Positions 1-6,613 of a stretch of 7,306 bases of DNA are shown piece after piece. This stretch comes from JASFEQ01 sp050124735 (lineage in GTDB: Bacteria; Desulfobacterota; DSM-4660; Desulfatiglandales; HGW-15): the NCBI GenBank assembly GCA_050124735.1, contig JASFEQ010000231.1:1-7306 (forward strand), in the 5' to 3' direction. Under the pieces are notes generated by a model. The model did not search any database and was not told the DNA's origin. It saw only the letters and a list, made by a program, of their open reading frames with translations. The position numbers were made by a program, and so were the translations under genes. Numbering within the stretch: the stretch's first letter is position 1; each line of letters starts with the position of its first letter.

Positions 1-56
1 CCCTCAAGGAACTTAGGAAGCCTAACCGAAAAATGCTAAGCACTAAATCTAGGATT
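1..56. repeat. Decayed copy of a repeat also found downstream of tex
   Basis: This stretch aligns without gaps to 2771-2826. Both share CCTCAAGG at the start and CTAACCGA about 20 bases later, followed by scattered identity up to a shared GATTT. I count about 37 matches in 56 positions. Beyond this point the similarity fades, though a weak trace may continue to about 110. The copy is cut by the window edge, so its left end is unknown. A hairpin that the other copy forms around CTCAAGGGG cannot form here, and the open frames of the other copy carry stops here, so this looks like the more degraded of the two. I do not recognise the family. Confidence 0.45.
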
Positions 57-303
57 TTTTGGTAGCTATTTGAATCCAGCTATTTCTTAGCATAGAGACA
101 AGCTACAATAGCTATCAGTAGTTATGAGAAACTGAAACACAGCATCCACTAAAGCCCTAGCTTTGTCTTTTTTCCCGTATCGCCCTTTTTCTTTTTCAGA
201 ACTAATACGATTTATCCTTTCTTCTTGGTACGAAAAATAGTATGAAGGCAGCAACTAAGATACGTTGTACACGCAACAAACAATTTTTCATAAATATCTT
301 AAG
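57..303. other. Non-coding region upstream of tex
   Basis: No gene is visible here. Between 63 and 117 the hexamer TAGCTA or its parts recur and can form two small hairpins: TAGCT at 63-67 with AGCTA at 78-82, and AGCTA at 101-105 with TAGCT at 109-113 around a CAA loop. A pyrimidine-rich run covers about 163-198. A promoter for tex is expected here, but the only -10-like string I see, TAGTAT at 238-243, has no well-spaced -35 partner, so I do not call one. Confidence 0.4.
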
Positions 304-2529
304 ATGCTTGTGAACGAAAACCACACAACAAAAATATCAGAAGAACTAAAACTTAAATATAGTCAGGTCCAGTCTGTCTATGCACTCCTTGAACAGGATG
401 CAACAATACCCTTTATAGCCCGATACCGAAAGGAAGCAACCGGAGGTCTTGATGAAGTCGCGGTAATCTCAATACGGGACAGACTGCTTCAGCTTAAAGA
501 GCTTGATTCGCGCCGGGAAACGATCCTAAAATCGCTTGGGGAGCATGGCCATCTTACTGATGAGTTAAAGAAGAAAGTGACAGAGGCTGAAACCCTTTCG
601 GTTTTAGAGGATATCTACCTGCCGTACAGGCCCAAGCGCCGCATAAAAGCAACCATAGCAAAGGAAAAGGGGCTTGAACCGCTTGCTCTCCTTATTTTTG
701 ATCAAAAGGGTATAGATCCGCCAGCAGAAGGGGCTGCATTTGTAGATCCTGAAAAAGGGGTCGAATCGATTGATCAAGCACTTGCAGGGGCACGGGATAT
801 TATCGCCGAAATAATAAACGAAGACCAAAATGCACGTGCCAGACTCCGTGATTTATTCGCTGCAAAAGGTATGTTTATCAGCAAGGTTGCATCAAATATG
901 GAGGAAGCAGGTTCAAAATACAGGGACTATTTTGACTGGAAAGAACTTGCTGCCGATGCACCGTCTCACCGTATACTCGCAATGCGTCGGGGGGAAAAAG
1001 AAGGTATATTGAATCTAAGCATTGTTCCTGACGAAGAAGAAGCGGTTGAAATACTCGAATCTCTGTTTGTAAATGGAGATACCGATGATTCAAAACAGGT
1101 TAAGATAGCAATTAAAGATTCCTACAAAAGACTCCTTTCCAGATCAATGGAGACTGAACTCAGGATTGCAACAAAGGAGAAGGCTGAAGCCAAAGCAATA
1201 CAGGTCTTTGCGGAAAACCTGCGACAGGTCCTTTTAACTTCACCCCTTGGCCCAAAAAAGACTATGGCTATAGATCCCGGATTCAGGACCGGGTGCAAAG
1301 TGGTATGTCTCGACCAGCAGGGTAATCTCCTACATCATGATACTTTTTATCTGCACATGTCTGAAAGAAAAGAGACCGAAGCTGTCGGGCTTATAAAAAA
1401 CCTGTACGAAAAATTTGAGATAGAGGCTGTTGCAATAGGAAACGGAACCGCTGGAAGAGAGACCGAGGCTTACATTAAAAACCTTCCCTTTTTGCAAGGC
1501 ATCCAGATATTTATGGTCAACGAAAGTGGTGCGTCAATATATTCGGCATCAGAGAGCGCAAGAGAAGAGTTCCCGGATCTTGATGTTACATTCAGGGGTG
1601 CTGTTTCAATAGGGAGACGCCTGATGGATCCGCTCTCCGAACTCGTAAAAATAGATCCAAAATCGATTGGAGTCGGCCAGTACCAGCACGATGTGGACCA
1701 ATCAGCCTTAAAAGCAGCGCTTGACGATGTGGTTACAAGCTGCGTCAACATGGTAGGGGTCGATATCAACAGCGCAAGTATTCAACTTCTCACCTATGTT
1801 TCGGGTTTAGGACCTCAACTGGCAAAAAATATCGTGGCATACAGAAATGAAAACGGACCTTTTAGTTCCAGAAAAGAGCTTAAAAAAGTTCCGCGCCTCG
1901 GCCCAAAAGCGTTTGAGCAATCAGCGGGTTTTCTCAGAATAAACAACGTCGAGAATCCACTCGATGCAAGCGCAGTACATCCTGAATCGTATAATATTGT
2001 GGAAAAGATGGCGGCAGATCTTGATTGCACTGTTGCAGATCTGATGAAGGAGAGCAAACTTCGGGAAAAAATCGATGTCTCACATTATGTCACTGATACT
2101 GTGGGCCTCCCCACCTTGCAGGATATCATTGACGAACTGGCAAAGCCAGGACGTGATCCGAGAAAAGAGATAGAGGTATTTGCCTTTGAAAGCGGTATAG
2201 AAAAGATAGAAGACGTAAAATCCGGAATGAAGCTTCCGGGTATAGTGAGCAATGTTACCGCTTTCGGAGCCTTTGTCGATATAGGGGTTCATCAGGACGG
2301 GCTGGTTCATATAAGTGAGTTGTCGGACACCTATGTAAAGGACCCTGCCGCAGTTGTAAAGGTAAACCAGAAGGTATCGGTAACAGTCATCGATGTTGAT
2401 CTTGCACGAAACAGGATCTCCCTTTCCATGAAAACCAACGGCAACAGGGAGAAACCAAAAAAGAAAAAATCATCGGGGAAAAAGGCGCAGCAGATTAAGG
2501 CGAAACCAGCAGATAAGAATAAACCCTAA
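304..2529 (+). CDS. tex: Tex family transcription accessory protein (S1 RNA-binding)
   Basis: Tex is a conserved cytoplasmic nucleic-acid-binding protein linked to transcription and RNA handling. The product is 741 residues, close to the usual 750-790. The helical N-terminal part carries the family hallmark ATIPFIARYRKEATGGLDE near residues 34-52. A YqgF/RNase H-like domain begins at about 320, with D324-P-G. Two helix-hairpin-helix segments follow, GLGPQLAKNI near 501 and PRLGPKAFEQSAG near 530. An S1 domain spans about 641-710 (GIVSNVTAFGAFVDIG onward), then a lysine-rich tail of some 30 residues ends the protein. The frame is open further upstream from a TTG at 265, but homology begins after the ATG at 304. 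A GTG at 310 would also fit, and none of the three has a clear ribosome-binding site. It is a single-gene unit converging on the minus-strand MaoC gene. Confidence 0.96.
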   Translation: MLVNENHTTKISEELKLKYSQVQSVYALLEQDATIPFIARYRKEATGGLDEVAVISIRDRLLQLKELDSRRETILKSLGEHGHLTDELKKKVTEAETLSVLEDIYLPYRPKRRIKATIAKEKGLEPLALLIFDQKGIDPPAEGAAFVDPEKGVESIDQALAGARDIIAEIINEDQNARARLRDLFAAKGMFISKVASNMEEAGSKYRDYFDWKELAADAPSHRILAMRRGEKEGILNLSIVPDEEEAVEILESLFVNGDTDDSKQVKIAIKDSYKRLLSRSMETELRIATKEKAEAKAIQVFAENLRQVLLTSPLGPKKTMAIDPGFRTGCKVVCLDQQGNLLHHDTFYLHMSERKETEAVGLIKNLYEKFEIEAVAIGNGTAGRETEAYIKNLPFLQGIQIFMVNESGASIYSASESAREEFPDLDVTFRGAVSIGRRLMDPLSELVKIDPKSIGVGQYQHDVDQSALKAALDDVVTSCVNMVGVDINSASIQLLTYVSGLGPQLAKNIVAYRNENGPFSSRKELKKVPRLGPKAFEQSAGFLRINNVENPLDASAVHPESYNIVEKMAADLDCTVADLMKESKLREKIDVSHYVTDTVGLPTLQDIIDELAKPGRDPRKEIEVFAFESGIEKIEDVKSGMKLPGIVSNVTAFGAFVDIGVHQDGLVHISELSDTYVKDPAAVVKVNQKVSVTVIDVDLARNRISLSMKTNGNREKPKKKKSSGKKAQQIKAKPADKNKP

Positions 2530-2538
2530 ATTTTCACT

Positions 2539-2563
2539 AGAGAGGTATGCGAAAACGCTCTCT
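2539..2563 (+). terminator. Possible weak terminator hairpin after tex
   Basis: Ten bases after the tex stop, AGAGAG (2539-2544) pairs with CTCTCT (2558-2563). The loop itself contains GCG-AAAA-CGC, so the arms can also stack as a bulged two-part stem. Only three T follow, so it would be a weak intrinsic terminator at best. Its position just after the gene is the main support. Confidence 0.35.
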
Positions 2564-2689
2564 TTGAAAAAGCAAGCCGTTTGAGAACGCTGTATAGGTA
2601 CACTTCGCAAGGCAGGGCTGAATTGAAGGAAGACTAGCTACAGCATCTTGTGGTTCCTTTCTAAATCCCAATAGTGAAGGTTGCCATAA

Positions 2690-2713
2690 TGTGCAATTTC
2701 ACCAAATTGCATA
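2690..2713. other. Perfect 8-bp hairpin with tetraloop
   Basis: TGCAATTT (2692-2699) and AAATTGCA (2704-2711) are perfect reverse complements around the loop CACC. A G-T and a T-A pair extend the stem to ten. No T run follows on either strand, so it is not a standard intrinsic terminator. It may belong to the structured segment that follows. Confidence 0.5.
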
Positions 2714-2767
2714 ATCTGCTAATCTAGCCGTCTAAAGCGTGTTTTCTTATCTGATGCAACACCGTGT

Positions 2768-2888
2768 CGCCTCAAGGGGCGCAGGGAGGCTAACCGACAA
2801 AAGGCATTACCGTAACCCAAGATTTGGCTATGGGTACGAACTCACGAGAGTATTTACCCTCAGAATGGATAGTTGCCAGATCATATCC
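2768..2888 (+). repeat. Hairpin-rich repeat copy, candidate structured element
   Basis: The left part of this segment (2771-2826) is the partner of the decayed copy at 1-56. It can fold into four successive small hairpins: CGCCT-CAAG-GGGCG (2768-2781), CGTAACCC with GGGTACG (2811-2838, one bulged A), ACTC-ACGA-GAGT (2840-2851), and GGATA with TATCC (2867-2888). Such packing suggests a structured RNA or the remnant of a mobile element. The strand is not certain, since each stem can form on either. I do not recognise it as a known RNA family, and some stems are short enough to arise by chance. Confidence 0.3.
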
Positions 2889-2971
2889 TAGCCACTGCAT
2901 ATAAGTTCACTTGGAAAAGGAATTGCCCGAGTCTTTAAGAGCAATCACGGCTCTCATGGCTTTCTATACAT

Positions 2972-3385
2972 TCAGGTATTTTCCCCTTGAGATATAACCA
3001 CGTCATCTTGATTCTTCACAGCCCATGACCAAGTAACAAACACTCTGTCCCCCTTTGATGCTTCCTTTTTGTTGAGTATCTCTCCTTCGACCCTAAACCT
3101 ATCATAAGGGTAAAGCGGAGTGAGGACTTTCATATTGTTTGTTCCCACATGAATATGCCCTTCGAGCTGTTCTCCTAGCAACCCGAATACCAGGGCAAAA
3201 ATGAAGGAGCCTGGCACCACCCTTCCCTTGAAGCCTAATTCCTTAGCCGTTTCATCATTCAAAAAAGCATCTAGTCTTAATCCGGCAATAGTGCAGAACA
3301 TGTCTAGCTCTGTTCCAGTTACAATTCTCGTATCGCCCTCGTATTTATCACCTACATTTAGGTCTCCTATCGCTTTCCTTGACAT
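2972..3385 (-). CDS. MaoC-like hot-dog-fold protein
   Basis: This 137-residue protein has the size and pattern of single-domain MaoC-like/R-hydratase proteins: an opening IGDLNVGDKYEGDTRIVTGTEL, a central helix region, GFKGRVVPGSFIFALVFGLL (about 51-70), and later strands such as TNNMKVLTPLYPYDRFRVEG. Family members mostly act on acyl-CoA or acyl-ACP thioesters in the cytoplasm. The usual hydratase motif G-D-x-N-P-x-H is here G35-L-R-L-D-A-F41, so both catalytic residues, Asp and His, are replaced. It is therefore probably not a hydratase; binding of an acyl thioester or another hot-dog activity is possible. The start is fixed by AAGGAGG five bases upstream. It is convergent with tex, and a terminator separates it from the DUF3303 gene upstream, so it is likely transcribed alone. 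Confidence 0.85.
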   Translation of the reverse strand: MSRKAIGDLNVGDKYEGDTRIVTGTELDMFCTIAGLRLDAFLNDETAKELGFKGRVVPGSFIFALVFGLLGEQLEGHIHVGTNNMKVLTPLYPYDRFRVEGEILNKKEASKGDRVFVTWSWAVKNQDDVVISQGENT

Positions 3386-3390
3386 GATAT

Positions 3391-3397
3391 CCTCCTT
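3391..3397 (-). promoter_or_regulatory. Shine-Dalgarno of the MaoC-like gene
   Basis: Read on the minus strand this is AAGGAGG, five bases before the ATG at 3385. It is a near-perfect match to the 16S rRNA tail and sets the start codon. Confidence 0.85.
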
Positions 3398-3404
3398 TTA
3401 TTAA

Positions 3405-3453
3405 ACCTCTCAATCTTCCAGAGGTCATAAAATACTGCCTTTTAAAAACCTCT
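3405..3453 (-). promoter_or_regulatory. Leader with two mutually exclusive hairpins before the MaoC-like gene
   Basis: On the minus strand the order is AGAGGT (3453-3448), ACCTCT (3425-3420), AGAGGT (3410-3405), then the Shine-Dalgarno sequence eight bases further on. The middle ACCTCT can pair with either neighbour, giving one stem with a 22-base loop or another with a 9-base loop, so only one can form at a time. Its bases are also partly complementary to the Shine-Dalgarno itself. This resembles a simple leader switch, but six-base stems are weak and may be chance. Confidence 0.25.
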
Positions 3454-3490
3454 ATTGATTCAAGTTCACTTAAGTCCTACATCTATTGCA

Positions 3491-3533
3491 CCGCATAGCG
3501 GCTCTGAAAAGTCGGAGAAACTCAGATTCTGAT
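3491..3533. promoter_or_regulatory. Two short palindromes upstream of the MaoC-like gene
   Basis: CCGC-ATA-GCGG (3491-3501) and TCAGA-T-TCTGA (3523-3533) lie 106-148 bases before the start of the MaoC-like gene. The second has the two-arm shape of a repressor operator. No convincing -35/-10 pair is visible near either, so regulatory function is only a suggestion. Confidence 0.2.
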
Positions 3534-3578
3534 AGTTGAAATACCTGATTTTGAGCTAAGGAATTGGATGAGGGCAAT

Positions 3579-3617
3579 AAAAAAGACAGAGGCAAAAATG
3601 ACTCTGCCCTTTTTATT
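3579..3617 (-). terminator. Bidirectional intrinsic terminator after the DUF3303 gene
   Basis: GACAGAG (3585-3591) and CTCTGCC (3602-3608) form a 7-bp stem with one G-T pair and a ten-base loop. On the minus strand it is followed by six T (3584-3579), on the plus strand by five T (3610-3614). The flanking A and T runs can extend the stem. It lies about 40 bases after the DUF3303 stop and would separate that transcript from the MaoC-like gene. Confidence 0.75.
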
Positions 3618-3646
3618 TGGCATTGGCATAGTTATAGCCAACGACT

Positions 3647-3919
3647 TTATTGCTGGCCTTGAGCAGCAAGCTTTACAGCTTCTTCCGAGTCCATTACTGG
3701 AATCATTTCCAAATACCCTATATCAGTCCAAGGAAGAGCGCCTGCAAGAGCGAGTTTGGCATCCGGTATGTCAATAAGCCTAAATGACCGACCACCACCG
3801 AGTTCAACCCATTCCCCAATGGCTTTTACGCCTTCGGGAAGAGCAGATCCTTGCATCCGTCTTTTAATAATTTCATTCCTTTGCTCTGGTTCCCAAGTGA
3901 ATATACTCATGAAAAGCAT
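3647..3919 (-). CDS. DUF3303-type small protein
   Basis: This 90-residue protein resembles the DUF3303 family of small, probably ferredoxin-like alpha/beta-barrel proteins. It opens with the strand MLFMSIFTWEPEQRNEIIKR, followed by the family-like ALPEGVKAIGEWVELGGGRS and a run of small residues leading to DIGYLEMIPVMDSEEAVKLA near the C-terminus. No catalytic residue set is known for the family and none is evident, and there is no signal peptide or membrane segment. The start at 3919 follows AAGGAGGT at ideal distance; a second in-frame Met at codon 4 is less well placed. It is followed by a clear terminator and has no close upstream partner, so it is probably monocistronic. Function is unknown. 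Confidence 0.8.
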   Translation of the reverse strand: MLFMSIFTWEPEQRNEIIKRRMQGSALPEGVKAIGEWVELGGGRSFRLIDIPDAKLALAGALPWTDIGYLEMIPVMDSEEAVKLAAQGQQ

Positions 3920-3924
3920 TTTCT

Positions 3925-3932
3925 ACCTCCTT
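3925..3932 (-). promoter_or_regulatory. Shine-Dalgarno of the DUF3303 gene
   Basis: The minus strand reads AAGGAGGT, five bases before the ATG at 3919. It selects this Met over the one three codons later. Confidence 0.85.
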
Positions 3933-3983
3933 ATTTGCGAGTCATTTGGAAAACCTTAACCTGTGGATTCCAAGTTTAGCGTT

Positions 3984-4109
3984 TTAGGAAAAGGGTGCTG
4001 TTGGATGTGATCTCATAGCTCCAAACAGAACATCCAAAGTCCTGTCAGGAGCAACGTCAGCCCATTTTGATTGGTCTTTCCATGAGGAACCTCTATTCCG
4101 ACTTAGAGG
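3984..4109 (-). other. Startless open frame, possible gene remnant
   Basis: Between stops at 4110-4112 and 3984-3986 a minus frame of 41 codons stays open. It reads like the C-terminus of a soluble protein (for example WKDQSKWADVAPDRTLDV, then FGAMRSHPTAPFS before the stop). There is no usable start codon or Shine-Dalgarno in it, and I recognise no family. It could be the tail of a lost gene or simply a chance frame. Confidence 0.2.
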
Positions 4110-4111
4110 TT
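4088..4111. other. Perfect 8-bp inverted repeat
   Basis: AACCTCTA (4088-4095) and TAGAGGTT (4104-4111) are exact reverse complements with an 8-base loop. No T run follows on either strand. The left arm plus two bases, AACCTCTATT, recurs exactly at 3447-3456 in the leader of the MaoC-like gene. Confidence 0.45.
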
Positions 4112-4212
4112 AATAGATGGAAGGAAAAAACTAATTAAAACAACTACAATACGGTTTCTAAGTCAAGGAGAATCAGTTTTAAGGATCATAGAACTTGGCT
4201 TTTAGGGCACGA

Positions 4213-4351
4213 GGGGAGGCCAGTAGAGTCGAAGATGGGCGCTGTGGCATATAGATCTGTTTCCCATCCCCGCTCATCAAACCGGACGTGCGGAACTACC
4301 GCCGCACCAAATAGTAGAACAGATCTTCGAAACCTTTTGGGGAGGGCCAGT
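4213..4351. repeat. Imperfect direct repeats flanking the intron remnant
   Basis: GGGGAGGCCAGT (4213-4224) and GGGGAGGGCCAGT (4339-4351) differ by a single inserted G and lie in the same orientation 114 bases apart. Just inside them are 8-bp inverted repeats, TCGAAGAT (4229-4236) and ATCTTCGA (4323-4330). This resembles a small insertion with terminal inverted repeats and a target duplication, although the direct repeat is longer than most such duplications and imperfect. Confidence 0.4.
4225..4316 (-). mobile_element. Degenerate 3' end of a group II intron (domain V-VI remnant)
   Basis: Read on the minus strand, 4310-4275 matches the 3' part of a bacterial group II intron. An upper stem TGCGG/CCGCA is followed by CGTCCGGTTTGATGAGCGGG, the usual 3' strand of domain V and its linker. 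A GATGGG (4269-4264) to CCCATC (4239-4234) stem in the place of domain VI comes next, then CGACTCTAC near the expected intron end. The 5' strand of domain V is damaged: where AGCCGGA is expected the sequence has ATTTGG, so the catalytic AGC triad and the lower stem are lost. No intron-encoded reverse transcriptase or 5' intron end is present, so this cannot splice or move by itself. It sits about 40 bases after the HAD gene stop. Confidence 0.65.
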
Positions 4352-4354
4352 GCC

Positions 4355-5020
4355 TTAATTCGTTTGTAAAAGACTGGAAAATTCTTTTTCTGTTACTTGA
4401 GTCAAATCGTCAAAGAGAAGCGCTGAAGATGTGACTGAAGCTAGGGCTTCACGGGAGTTAGTCGTGGCGAACGCAATACAAGGCATTCCAGCCTTGTAAG
4501 CCGCTTCCACGCCCGCCGGGGCATCTTCAACAACAACGCAACGCTCAGGAGACAGCCCAAGCGTTTCGGCTGCTCTCAAAAACAGAGTCGGCTCCGGTTT
4601 GATGGCGGACAGTTCTTCGCCAGAAAGGACTGCCTGAAAGCGTTGCCGGATTCCAAGTATGCCTAGCACTAGCTCCACGTTGGCCTTTGGCGTGTAGGAG
4701 GTAATGACTTGTAGCCAGCCCGCCCCTTCAAGTTCCACCAGAAGAGGTAGGGCGCCAGGCATGGGACGAACCAGCCATTGGGCCTCCATCCGAAAAATCT
4801 CTTCTTTACGGTCCGTGATGCTCTCCAACTCTTTTGGCTCTGGCGGCCTGCCCAACAATTGGGCCAACATATCCCGGTTATTCATTCCAAAGAGGCCGTC
4901 AAAGGTGGGCCGGTCAAGGGGAATCTCCTTTTCAGCAAGTGCCGTGACCCAGCAGCGAAAGTGCGCCTCAGCCGTGTCGGCCAATACGCCATCCAAATTC
5001 CAAATAACGCCTTTGCTCAT
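4355..5020 (-). CDS. HAD-superfamily hydrolase, beta-phosphoglucomutase-like, with altered nucleophile
   Basis: The product is 221 residues, typical of the beta-phosphoglucomutase/phosphatase branch of HAD proteins, which transfer or hydrolyse phosphate on small metabolites in the cytoplasm. Motif I reads VIWNLDGVLADTAEAHF; the usual nucleophile Asp is Asn8, while the acid/base Asp10 is kept. A helical cap spans roughly 15-85, including LFGMNNRDMLAQLLG. Motif II is VITSYTPKANVE (T107/S108), motif III is K141 in AIKPEPTLF, and motif IV is E165-D166 in VVVEDAPAGVEAA. The frame also offers an ATG at 5035, but GGGAG lies eight bases before the ATG at 5020, and this start gives the usual family numbering. 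It follows livF by 71 bases in the same direction, so it may be cotranscribed. With Asn at the nucleophile it may be inactive, unless the base is a sequencing error. Confidence 0.92.
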   Translation of the reverse strand: MSKGVIWNLDGVLADTAEAHFRCWVTALAEKEIPLDRPTFDGLFGMNNRDMLAQLLGRPPEPKELESITDRKEEIFRMEAQWLVRPMPGALPLLVELEGAGWLQVITSYTPKANVELVLGILGIRQRFQAVLSGEELSAIKPEPTLFLRAAETLGLSPERCVVVEDAPAGVEAAYKAGMPCIAFATTNSREALASVTSSALLFDDLTQVTEKEFSSLLQTN

Positions 5021-5091
5021 CACTGAGTCTCCCATATATCGGATAATGGTGGTTCGGTTGGATTAAATGGTGGGCAAGTAGAGGGGCAACC

Positions 5092-5847
5092 TCACAACCC
5101 GAAGTAGGCCTCTTTCACATCCGGGTTTTCCAAAAGCTCGGCACCGCTCCCTTCTGCAACCAATCCTCCATTCTCAAGCACATAGCCATATTCTATGATG
5201 GGAAGGACGGGCCGGGCATATTGCTCAGAAACCAATACGGTGATCCCCGTCTCCTTATTAATATCCCTGACCGCCTGCGCAAGTCTTATCTCTATGATCG
5301 GGGCAAGGCCAAGGAGGGGTTCATCAAGGAGCAGAAGCTCAGGCTGAGCCATCAGGGCTCGCCCAATGGCCAGCATCTGCTGCTCACCTCCGCTCAGAAA
5401 TCCACCTGCTCTTCTCTTCAGTCTCTTCAGTTCAGGAAAAAGAACGAACACATATTCCAGAGTTTTTTTGGCTTGTTCTCTGCTAGCCAAGTATCCACCC
5501 ATTCTTAAGTTCTCTATGGTACTGCTTTCTGGGAAAATGAGGCGTCTCTCTGGACAGAGTATGATCCCTTTTTTGGCCCTTTGGCTCGGTTCAACCCTCA
5601 GAACGTCTTCACCTTTGAATTTGATTTCCCCGGTCAGGGTTATCCTCTCTCCGCCTTTCATTGCCTCTTTCTTTTTCACGTCAAAGATGATGCCAGAGAT
5701 GCAATACATGAGAGAGGATTTGCCGGCACTGTTAGAGCCAAAAAGCCCAACGATCTGGCCTTCCCTGACTTCAAGGTTCATATTATTGACGGCCACTGCG
5801 TTTTCATAGAACAGCATCAGATCTTTGACCTGTAGGATGGGATTCAC
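5092..5847 (-). CDS. livF: Branched-chain amino acid ABC transporter, ATP-binding protein LivF
   Basis: LivF is one of the two ATPases that power Liv-type import of leucine, isoleucine, valine or related substrates, acting on the inner face of the membrane with LivG, LivH and LivM. The 251 residues include Walker A GSNSAGKSS (37-45), signature LSGGEQQ (151-157), Walker B LLLLDEP (171-177), and VSEQ (206-209) with Gln in place of the H-loop His, as is common in LivF. Walker A carries Ser where Gly is usual (GxNGAGK). A stretch at about 57-72 (DVKKKEAMKGGERITL) looks like an insertion relative to typical LivF. The start is GTG, overlapping the livG stop by four bases (GTGA), with GGAGG ten bases ahead, which suggests translational coupling. 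Confidence 0.95.
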   Translation of the reverse strand: MNPILQVKDLMLFYENAVAVNNMNLEVREGQIVGLFGSNSAGKSSLMYCISGIIFDVKKKEAMKGGERITLTGEIKFKGEDVLRVEPSQRAKKGIILCPERRLIFPESSTIENLRMGGYLASREQAKKTLEYVFVLFPELKRLKRRAGGFLSGGEQQMLAIGRALMAQPELLLLDEPLLGLAPIIEIRLAQAVRDINKETGITVLVSEQYARPVLPIIEYGYVLENGGLVAEGSGAELLENPDVKEAYFGL

Positions 5848-6611
5848 AGCTCTAATTCCTCCCCCAGATATGCACGCCTCACCTTTTCGTCCTGCATAAC
5901 CTGCTCTGGTTCGCCTTCGGCGATCTTTACGCCGAAGTCAATCACCACCACCCTATCTGCTACGCTGAAGAGCTCCCTTAGCCTGTGCTCAATCATTAAC
6001 AGGGTTACGCCCTTCATTCTGAGCCGCTCCATAAGAGGAACCATGCTCGCTATTTCGCTCATGCTTAAGCCAGAGAATACCTCATCACAAATAATGACCT
6101 CAGGACGCAGGGCTAGGCACCTGGCAAGCTCGAGTCTCTTGAGATAACCCAGAGGAAGTGCGGAGGCGAGTTTGTATGGGACATAGGCATCCCGCTCAAA
6201 GCCCACCTCTTCGAGCAAATCTATGGCCACCGCATCTCGGTCTCCCCCTCTGCTCCCTGCAAATCGACGAGCCCTTGGTGACCAGAGCGGCACGATGAGG
6301 CTCTTATATGCTTTCAAGCTGGGATACGGCCTCACGATCTGAAAAGTTCGCGTTACCCCAAGCTCTGCAATTTTGTAGGGGGACAGCCCGGTGAGTTTCT
6401 TTTCTCTGAAAAAGATCTCACCAGCGTCTGGTTTCGTGAAGCCTGTAATGGTGTTCACGATGGTGGTCTTGCCAGCACCATTTGGACCGATAAGGCCCAG
6501 GACTTCCCCTTCCAGTAGATCAAAACTCAGGTCGTTCACCGCCACCACACCGCCGAAGGACTTCCTAATATTCCTCACGCTAATGAGTGGTCTTTTTTCT
6601 TCCGCCATCAT
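5844..6611 (-). CDS. livG: Branched-chain amino acid ABC transporter, ATP-binding protein LivG
   Basis: LivG is the partner ATPase of LivF. The 255 residues show Walker A GPNGAGKTT (42-50), a Q-loop at Q91 in TRTFQIVRPYPSLK, Walker B VIICDE (172-177), a D-loop SGLS, and an H-loop His209 in MIEHR. The C-terminal EKVRRAYLGEELEL is typical of the family. The ABC signature is unusual: LPLGYLKRLELAR (152-164) stands where LSYGQQRRLEIAR is expected, so the invariant Ser is Pro and the Gln is Tyr, though the Gly is kept. The start is the first of two adjacent ATG codons, two bases after the livM stop, with AAGGG inside the livM end. The second ATG (6608) is equally possible. It is tightly cotranscribed with livM and livF. 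Confidence 0.95.
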   Translation of the reverse strand: MMAEEKRPLISVRNIRKSFGGVVAVNDLSFDLLEGEVLGLIGPNGAGKTTIVNTITGFTKPDAGEIFFREKKLTGLSPYKIAELGVTRTFQIVRPYPSLKAYKSLIVPLWSPRARRFAGSRGGDRDAVAIDLLEEVGFERDAYVPYKLASALPLGYLKRLELARCLALRPEVIICDEVFSGLSMSEIASMVPLMERLRMKGVTLLMIEHRLRELFSVADRVVVIDFGVKIAEGEPEQVMQDEKVRRAYLGEELEL

Positions 6612-6613
6612 GA

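Larger units (their letters stand above)
2530..2971. other. Gene-free convergent region between tex and the MaoC-like gene
   Basis: This 442-base stretch separates two converging 3' ends. I see no gene with homology. It contains the possible tex terminator, a strong hairpin at 2690-2713, and a hairpin-rich repeat copy at 2768-2888. Several short frames stay open on both strands: a + strand frame that could start at ATG 2754 and stops at 2891 (45 codons), and a minus frame from ATG 2900 to a stop at 2790 (36 codons). Neither has a Shine-Dalgarno sequence or a family I recognise. They overlap each other, so at most one could be real. Confidence 0.5.
3933..4212. other. Intergenic region upstream of the DUF3303 gene
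   Basis: Apart from the startless open frame at 3984-4109 and the hairpin at 4088-4111, I see nothing assignable. An A+T-rich patch at about 4115-4180 includes a minus-strand TTGACT (4170-4165), but no properly spaced -10 sequence follows. Confidence 0.35.
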